DNA of 5,529 nucleotides, taken from positions 1 through 5,529 of the forward strand of contig JAZLIS010000037.1 of assembly GCA_045617505.1 (NCBI GenBank), in the 5' to 3' direction. This DNA is from Cacconaster sp045617505. Its GTDB lineage: Bacteria; Bacteroidota; Bacteroidia; Bacteroidales; UBA932. The translations under genes were made by a program, and so were the position numbers. Positions 1 to 3,867 of this stretch are shown piece by piece. The notes beneath the pieces are model-generated. The model was not told the DNA's origin. It did no database searches and was given only the letters and a program-made list of their open reading frames with translations. How positions within the stretch are numbered: the stretch's first letter is position 1; every line of letters begins with the position of its first letter.

Positions 1-304
1 AACCAGTCAGTGTCGGATGCGATGCCAGTTTCGAAACAAATGCCTTCAGGAACAAGTCAATCAGCGACCTCCGGCCCGACAATGCAAAATGAAAATGGTT
101 GGCCATAATCTCGAAGGTGAAGATTTTGATGCCAGGGAACAGGAAAGCGGCAAAGGCGACGACATTCATCGCGGCTTTGAACTCATCTTCATTGTGAAAC
201 AGTACGGGATGATTCTCCTGTGAACAGACGTGGAAACAGTTTCCGGCTTCCAGAAATCGCAGTTGGCACACACTCTCCTGTGCCATGAAATTTTTCTTTT
301 CCAT
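1..304 (-). CDS. HUH (IS200-like / REP-associated) transposase family protein, N-terminal part, cut by the left edge
   Basis: This frame stays open from an ATG at 304-302 to the left edge, giving 101 residues without a stop. The region around residues 66-73 reads IMANHFHF, and its H70-F-H72 is the metal-binding HUH signature of Y1 transposases such as IS200/IS605 TnpA and the REP-associated tyrosine transposases (RAYTs). The segment before it (GNCFHV at 21-26, then a hydrophobic 'NVVAFAAFLFPGIKIFTFE' stretch at 47-65) has the layout of the first strands and helix of this fold. The catalytic Tyr expected in the C-terminal half lies outside the window, so activity cannot be judged. Proteins of this family nick single-stranded DNA at hairpin ends; single-copy RAYTs are often domesticated. 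An ATG at 311 is in another frame and soon meets a stop, which favours 304. A Bacteroides-type promoter sits about 75-105 bases upstream. The family call is firm; IS element versus resident RAYT is undecided. Confidence 0.8.
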   Translation of the reverse strand, partial: MEKKNFMAQESVCQLRFLEAGNCFHVCSQENHPVLFHNEDEFKAAMNVVAFAAFLFPGIKIFTFEIMANHFHFALSGRRSLIDLFLKAFVSKLASHPTLTG

Positions 305-347
305 CTTTCATAGTTTATGTTCAATGATTTCCAGCGACATAAGGCTG

Positions 348-429
348 AAGTCTCTCAAGGCTGGGATACAATTACTTGTTAAAGGTAACAGTTTTTCGGC
401 TCACTTGCAAGGGTTTCTCAAGGCCGGAA
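348..429. repeat. Pair of 19-base imperfect direct repeats bracketing the transposase promoter
   Basis: Copy 1 is 348-366 and copy 2 is 411-429, offset by 63 bases. They share the core TCTCAAGGC and match at 14 of 19 positions, and all five differences are transitions (A/G or C/T). One copy falls in the predicted leader of the transposase gene and the other just upstream of its -33 element. They could be regulator binding sites or remnants of a small element recognised by the transposase. Chance is not excluded for so short a repeat. Confidence 0.5.
380..410 (-). promoter_or_regulatory. Predicted Bacteroidota promoter for the HUH transposase gene
   Basis: On the minus strand, TTG (410-408) and TACCTTTA (387-380) are separated by 20 bases. 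This fits the Bacteroides primary-sigma consensus TTTG-N19-21-TAnnTTTG with one mismatch in the -7 box. Transcription would start near base 373, leaving a leader of about 70 nt. A small inverted repeat (TGTTA-AAGG-TAACA, 377-390) overlaps the -7 box and could be an operator or chance. Confidence 0.45.
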
Positions 430-467
430 ATCCTTCTCTAAAATGATGATTTATTCAGGAAATATAT

Positions 468-559
468 TACTGTAAACTGAATCAGTGAATCTGAAAACTA
501 AAACAGGTGAATCGATGGATGGTTGTAAACCAGTTCAGAGATACTGTAAAGAAAATCAG
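468..559. repeat. Pair of 18-base imperfect direct repeats
   Basis: Copy 1 (468-485) and copy 2 (542-559) both start TACTGTAAA and end AATCAG, matching at 15 of 18 positions with a 74-base offset. Copy 1 overlaps a perfect small palindrome, ACTGA-A-TCAGT (476-486), which copy 2 lacks. The role is unknown. In AT-rich DNA such similarity has limited weight. Confidence 0.4.
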
Positions 560-725
560 ATAAACAACTTCTAAAGTGTCAACCAATCTCAGGAAAGGTC
601 ATATATTATATTGTTGTTTAGCGAATATCATAAGTATTTTATCGTTTTTCACGGAATCGGCATTACCTTTGCTTCTGGTAGGGGAAAATATAATTTTCAT
701 AAAAGCAAAACCTATGACAGGAGCA

Positions 726-757
726 CTGACCGGACGGTCCCATCAAGTATAGGTTTG
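726..757 (+). promoter_or_regulatory. Predicted promoter of the exported-protein gene
   Basis: TAGGTTTG at 750-757 is a perfect match to the Bacteroides -7 consensus TAnnTTTG and lies 34 bases before the start codon at 792. The -33 element is poor: the best candidate is CTG at 726-728, 21 bases upstream, instead of TTG. A dyad, GACCG-GA-CGGTC (728-739), occupies the spacer and abuts the -33 position, where a repressor or activator would plausibly act. The start would lie around 763-765, with a leader of about 28 nt. Confidence 0.45.
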
Positions 758-791
758 AAGGTCATCGGAACAGAATATTGCAGATAAGTTT

Positions 792-1436
792 ATGAAAACC
801 CGACGGATCATATTGTTATCAATATTCTTCATAACAGCAGGAGCACAGGGGATGAAAGCTCAGGATTATTCTGTAACCGTTCCTGACGGCCCGGTTGTGA
901 GTCCGGACTCTCTTTCCTTTAAACCGCTACCGTCTTTCCTCCTGTCAACACCGTCATTCAGGCCTCTTCAGCAAGCTGACCGATTATTCTCCCCATTGGG
1001 AATAGAGACCAAGGAACAGCGCGCAGCACGTATCAATCAGCAGACATTCAATGCAGCGATGCTCTCAGTCGACCGGAATCTATATTGGCACAGACCGCAA
1101 AAGATACCCAAGCAGTGGATGCCCATCATCTTTGTCGCCAGATTGTTCCTTACCAATCCATGTGCGTTTCCCGAAGGATACGTTCCGCTCATGAATCATT
1201 CTTTCCCATTCATTTATGCCAAGACTCCCGGATTGGCTCCGTATGACAGCCCATACACATCAGAACAGTTCCCGAAATGCATTGATACAGAATACGATTT
1301 TGCGACCGGGACATACAAGCAGGTTATGGTGGACTGGTCCGAAGTGCAGTCGAGGTTATCCAACAGCAATATTGGCTTCAGCAGCCAGCCTGTCCCATAT
1401 ATCCCTGTAACCCCGGTAGAAAGGGCCATACATTGA
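792..1436 (+). CDS. Exported protein of unknown function
   Basis: I do not recognise this 214-residue protein. The N-terminus (MKTRR, then a hydrophobic run to about residue 18, then GMKAQ-D) is a convincing signal peptide with cleavage expected near residues 23-24. There is no lipobox Cys, so a periplasmic or outer-membrane-associated soluble protein is likely. The mature part has no transmembrane segment. It is proline- and aromatic-rich, with a proline-dense N-terminal portion (31-70), a charged segment 'ETKEQRAARINQQ' (72-84) and a compact C-terminal part with many Trp/Tyr/Phe. Two cysteines, C124 and C163, could form a disulfide. The ATG at 792 follows a good -7 box and has no Shine-Dalgarno sequence, as usual in this phylum. 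The gene appears monocistronic: the next gene is 183 bases away with its own promoter signal. It resembles the lineage-restricted secreted hypothetical proteins common in Bacteroidales. Confidence 0.75.
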   Translation: MKTRRIILLSIFFITAGAQGMKAQDYSVTVPDGPVVSPDSLSFKPLPSFLLSTPSFRPLQQADRLFSPLGIETKEQRAARINQQTFNAAMLSVDRNLYWHRPQKIPKQWMPIIFVARLFLTNPCAFPEGYVPLMNHSFPFIYAKTPGLAPYDSPYTSEQFPKCIDTEYDFATGTYKQVMVDWSEVQSRLSNSNIGFSSQPVPYIPVTPVERAIH

Positions 1437-1542
1437 CACCGCGAAAAGGATGACGCCATATTCATTAAGGAATATTGACGCATCCAATAACAAATATTGA
1501 AAAAAAGTAACGCCGCCAATGATGAGCCCTGTTTCATAATGA

Positions 1543-1550
1543 TACTTTTG
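1543..1550 (+). promoter_or_regulatory. Predicted -7 promoter box of the lipocalin gene
   Basis: TACTTTTG is a perfect TAnnTTTG match, 69 bases before the lipocalin start codon. At the expected -33 position only ATG (1519-1521, 21-base spacing) is found, so the promoter would be weak or factor-assisted. The leader would be about 60 nt and ends in the AT-rich run typical of Bacteroidota translation starts. Confidence 0.4.
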
Positions 1551-1619
1551 CAATGTCAGAGCGATGGATATCCGGAGTCTTCGCAATGACAGATGTTCAA
1601 TTTTTATTATTAATACAAT

Positions 1620-2138
1620 ATGAAAAACATTATGGGCATATTGATGGCAACACTTCTCTGTCTCGCTCCATGCTCATGCTGGGGACAGAAGGTAGACAAT
1701 TCCACTGTCAAATCTCTCGACCTCAACCGATACCTCGGTGACTGGTACGAAATCGCACGCTACGACCACAGTTTCGAACGCGGCCTCACTCACGCCAAAG
1801 CGAACTATTCACTCAACGCGGACGGCACAATCTCAGTCTCGAACAGCGGATTCAAGAATGGGAAATACAAGTTATCCATCGGAAAGGCAAAAGTGACTGA
1901 CACTGCCGGTCTCCTGCGCGTTTCATTCTTCGGACCGTTCTACTCAGACTACAGGGTAATGATGCTCAGCGAAGATTACAACTATGCATTGATCGGCTCC
2001 GCAACTCCTGGATATCTTTGGATCCTTTCCAGAACGGCTACGGTTCCTGATTACATCGTCGACCAGATTCTCGATATCGCTACGGCCAGAGGCTATGACA
2101 TCGGCAAACTGACTTGGGTGGAGCAGTCAACGCATTAA
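1620..2138 (+). CDS. blc: Blc-type bacterial lipocalin
   Basis: This 172-residue protein carries the hallmark Blc sequence. L39-G-D-W-Y-E-I-A-R47 is the lipocalin GxW motif, followed by YDHSFERG (48-55). F103-F-G-P-F-Y108 and S109-D-Y follow, then Y132-L-W-I-L-S-R138 as the last conserved strand with its Arg. The C-terminal helix and 'W-V-E-Q' end match the length and pattern of Escherichia coli Blc. Such proteins form an eight-stranded barrel that binds fatty acids or lysophospholipids and are usually anchored in the outer membrane as lipoproteins. Here the leader (residues 1-23) is clearly a signal peptide, but its cysteines (C14, C18, C20) sit in poor lipobox contexts (LAPC, PCSC). Cleavage by signal peptidase I near CWG-Q is therefore equally possible. 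It has its own promoter signal and is followed by a terminator-like hairpin, so it is probably transcribed alone. Family assignment is very secure; the lipid ligand is unknown. Confidence 0.93.
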   Translation: MKNIMGILMATLLCLAPCSCWGQKVDNSTVKSLDLNRYLGDWYEIARYDHSFERGLTHAKANYSLNADGTISVSNSGFKNGKYKLSIGKAKVTDTAGLLRVSFFGPFYSDYRVMMLSEDYNYALIGSATPGYLWILSRTATVPDYIVDQILDIATARGYDIGKLTWVEQSTH

Positions 2139-2191
2139 TGCACCTTACTTACCATCAGGTATTCTTGCAGAAAGAAGATAATCTCCGTGAT

Positions 2192-2254
2192 GGATGCGGG
2201 ACGAAACGGGCGAAGGCGAACAACCTCGCCGTGGAGCCGCATCCTTCTTTTTTT
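2192..2254 (+). terminator. Nested hairpin with T-run, likely terminator of the lipocalin gene
   Basis: GGATGCGG (2192-2199) pairs perfectly with CCGCATCC (2237-2244), followed at once by TTCTTTTTTT (2245-2254). The 37-base loop contains a further hairpin, drawn either as GGCGA (2215-2219) with TCGCC (2226-2230) or as a longer bulged stem pairing 2206-2213 with 2226-2232. The two inner options exclude each other. Position 54 bases after the lipocalin stop and before the next promoter suits a rho-independent terminator. The large structured loop is unusual for a plain terminator. Confidence 0.7.
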
Positions 2255-2278
2255 AGGAGGATGATTATATTAATTTTG
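2248..2278 (+). promoter_or_regulatory. Predicted promoter of the alkyltransferase-glycosylase gene
   Basis: TAATTTTG (2271-2278) is a perfect -7 box. The -33 position, 20 bases upstream, falls in the terminator T-run (TTT at 2248-2250) rather than a clean TTG. The transcript would begin near 2285, which leaves about 24 nt of leader before the ATG at 2309. This placement rules against the in-frame upstream ATGs at 2114 and 2261 as true starts. Confidence 0.5.
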
Positions 2279-2308
2279 TACTCAAAACAGCAGGGACAGA
2301 CCTTCGAC

Positions 2309-3217
2309 ATGAAAGACAGCGATTTCAAGGACAAAGTATTCCGCGCAGTGGCGATGATTCCGAAAGGAAGAGTCGGCACCTATGCCCAGGTGGCTGAACT
2401 CGCGGGATTTCCCGGAGCGGCCAGAGCCGTCGGGAATGCCCTGCATCTCAATACCGACTCTGCCGTGGTGCCGTGCCACAGGGTGGTTTGTTCTGACGGG
2501 ACACCGGGAAGCGGATACGCTTTCGGCGGCCCTGAGAAGCAGAAGAGCAGGCTCAAGGAGGAAGGAGTGTCATTCATCGGCAGCGACGGGCATGAAAAGG
2601 TGGACCTGGCTGGATGCGGGATTGTCATTGAAGAGCATCCGCTGAAGCCGTTTCTGCCTTCAAACGGGAAAGTTCTGTTTCTCGGAAGTTTCCCTCCTCC
2701 GAAGGCAAGATGGTCGATGGAATTCTTCTATCCCAATCCACAGAACGATTTCTGGAGAATCCAGGGCCTCATCGATTCCAGAGATGTCAACCAGTTCATC
2801 AACGAAGGAGGGAAAGGATTCGACTGCGGAAAGATAAAGGCTTTCTGCCGGGAAAGGGGGCTCGGTTTCTTCGACACGGCGTCAAGGGTATGCCGGCTCA
2901 AAGGAAATGCCAGTGACGAATTCCTTGTGATACTGCAACCGGCCGACATCCGGGGGATGCTGGAAGTGATGCCGCTGTGCCGGACCATTGTCACGACCGG
3001 AGGAAAATCTTCGGAGGAATTTCTGGAAATTATCGGAAAGGAAGGATTGTCCGGAATCAAAGCGCCTTCTGTCGGCGGGCACACCGACATCTCCATCTAC
3101 GGCAGAGACATACGCTGGTGGCGTATGCCATCGACATCGAGAGCCTATCCAATGAAACTGGAAGAGAAAACGCAATTCTACCGGAAATTATTCTTCTCTT
3201 CCGAAACCCAGCTATAG
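2309..3217 (+). CDS. Fusion of O6-alkylguanine-DNA alkyltransferase domain and uracil/hypoxanthine-DNA glycosylase-superfamily domain
   Basis: The protein has 302 residues from the ATG at 2309. Residues 5-92 are the DNA-binding/catalytic domain of Ogt/MGMT proteins: GRVGTYAQVAELAG (20-33), the A-R39-A-V-G recognition-helix motif with the Arg finger, and V-P55-C56-H57-R58-V-V with the methyl-accepting Cys. The Cys is present, so this is not the PWHR alkyltransferase-like (ATL) variant. The N-terminal ribonuclease-H-like half of classical Ogt is absent. After a short linker, residues 110-302 are a UDG-superfamily domain. HPLKPFLP leads to motif 1, L125-G-S-F-P-P-P-K, followed by Y141-P-N-P-Q-N-D-F-W149, and motif 3 is P274-S-T-S277. 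The canonical motif-1 Asp/Asn is not seen, as in hypoxanthine-type (family 6) relatives, so substrate specificity is uncertain. A longer in-frame reading from 2114 overlaps the lipocalin and lacks domain homology; the predicted transcript start near 2285 supports 2309. The gene ends 33 bases from a convergent gene. Confidence 0.88.
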   Translation: MKDSDFKDKVFRAVAMIPKGRVGTYAQVAELAGFPGAARAVGNALHLNTDSAVVPCHRVVCSDGTPGSGYAFGGPEKQKSRLKEEGVSFIGSDGHEKVDLAGCGIVIEEHPLKPFLPSNGKVLFLGSFPPPKARWSMEFFYPNPQNDFWRIQGLIDSRDVNQFINEGGKGFDCGKIKAFCRERGLGFFDTASRVCRLKGNASDEFLVILQPADIRGMLEVMPLCRTIVTTGGKSSEEFLEIIGKEGLSGIKAPSVGGHTDISIYGRDIRWWRMPSTSRAYPMKLEEKTQFYRKLFFSSETQL

Positions 3218-3250
3218 TTGTTTATGATGGTCAGCCATTTGAAATGAACA

Positions 3251-3841
3251 TCAATGATAAAAGATGAACCCCACGTACAATCTCGGGCCTGAAGGTATTC
3301 TGTCTTTTCCGTTTATGCAGTTCAGCCAATCCGCCTTCAGTGTCAGGTGGAAGGCATCAGACACGATATAATCGCAACCGATGAAAGGATCTATGGCAAA
3401 AAATGCCCGCTTGTTGAAATACGCATTATCAACAGGTTCCCAATCGGGAACTGGTTCCCCTTGCATAAGAAGATTCGTATTTACCCCACCTCCTATCGTC
3501 AGTCCGACATATGGCATAAAACAGCCGAGCTGCCAATAGAAGTCACCAAGGAGGCCTCCCCATCCATATTTGACATAACTGCCATTATCGGATTGCTTCA
3601 GAGTGGACACATAACCTTCGCTGCCGATTCTCCAATGTTCCCCCAAGTGGGCCCTGATCACGCCACCTATTCCGAAAAGCATCCCTGATACGGCATGGGC
3701 CAATTGCGGAAACTCTCCTTTTACAAATCCGGTGTGCAGCATCATACCACCGTCAAACCCCTTCACTATGCCGGCTCCATGAGCCATAGTATTGAATGAA
3801 CACAGGGCAAGCAGCAGAAATAGCAGTAAAAATCTATTCAT
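3251..3841 (-). CDS. Small outer-membrane beta-barrel protein
   Basis: This 196-residue protein starts with a strong signal peptide (MNRFLLLFLLLALCSFNTMAHG), with cleavage likely near residues 20-23. The remainder alternates glycine-rich and aromatic amphipathic strands, for example 'GIGGVIRAHLGEHWRIG', 'YGWGGLLGDFYWQLG' and 'FMPYVGLTIGGG'. It ends in LYVGFIFYH, close to the aromatic C-terminal strand used for BAM insertion. The size suits a barrel of about eight strands. There is no plug or OmpA-like peptidoglycan domain. Its start lies 26 bases after the stop of the TonB-dependent receptor on the same strand, with no promoter box between them, so the two are probably one transcript. This suggests an accessory role to the receptor or a shared envelope condition, but that is inference. 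Cys residues in the leader do not form a good lipobox. Barrel class is well supported; exact function is unknown. Confidence 0.8.
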   Translation of the reverse strand: MNRFLLLFLLLALCSFNTMAHGAGIVKGFDGGMMLHTGFVKGEFPQLAHAVSGMLFGIGGVIRAHLGEHWRIGSEGYVSTLKQSDNGSYVKYGWGGLLGDFYWQLGCFMPYVGLTIGGGVNTNLLMQGEPVPDWEPVDNAYFNKRAFFAIDPFIGCDYIVSDAFHLTLKADWLNCINGKDRIPSGPRLYVGFIFYH

Positions 3842-3867
3842 ATACTAAGTCATTCTAAAGATTGTTC

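Larger units (their letters stand above)
305..791. other. 487-base AT-rich intergenic region between divergent genes
   Basis: I find no credible coding sequence here. The region separates the minus-strand HUH transposase from the plus-strand exported-protein gene, so it must hold both promoters. It contains a transposase promoter (380-410), a -7 box upstream of the plus-strand gene (750-757), a second perfect -7-like box (TACCTTTG, 664-671), two pairs of imperfect direct repeats (348-366/411-429 and 468-485/542-559) and several small dyads (476-486, 661-716, 728-739). Base composition is clearly more AT-rich than the flanking genes. No tRNA, known riboswitch or terminal inverted repeats of an insertion sequence were recognised. 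Confidence 0.6.

Noticed and set aside
17..223. Plus-strand 68-codon open frame
   Set aside because: It lies opposite the HUH transposase frame, which has a clear family motif; the plus-strand peptide has no recognisable feature.
305..791. Mobile-element ends, CRISPR or tRNA in the long intergenic region
   Set aside because: Repeats come only in pairs, are imperfect and lack regular spacing; no tRNA fold or terminal inverted repeats with target duplications were found.
1468..1507. Possible terminator after the exported-protein gene
   Set aside because: The short AT-only stems (ATATTC/GAATAT and CAATA/TATTG) are followed by adenines or mixed bases, not a T-run on the plus strand.
1214..1586. 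Minus-strand open frames of 107 and 76 codons overlapping the exported-protein gene
   Set aside because: No start context, no family resemblance and overlap with a gene having a convincing signal peptide and promoter.
2114..2308. N-terminal extension of the repair protein from an ATG at 2114 or 2261
   Set aside because: The added residues overlap the lipocalin end, cross the terminator hairpin and T-run, and match no domain. The ATG at 2261 directly abuts AGGAGG with no spacing and lies upstream of the predicted transcript start near 2285.
3224..3240. Possible bidirectional terminator between the convergent genes
   Set aside because: Only a 4-bp stem (ATGG-TCAG-CCAT) without a proper T-run on either strand; too weak to call.
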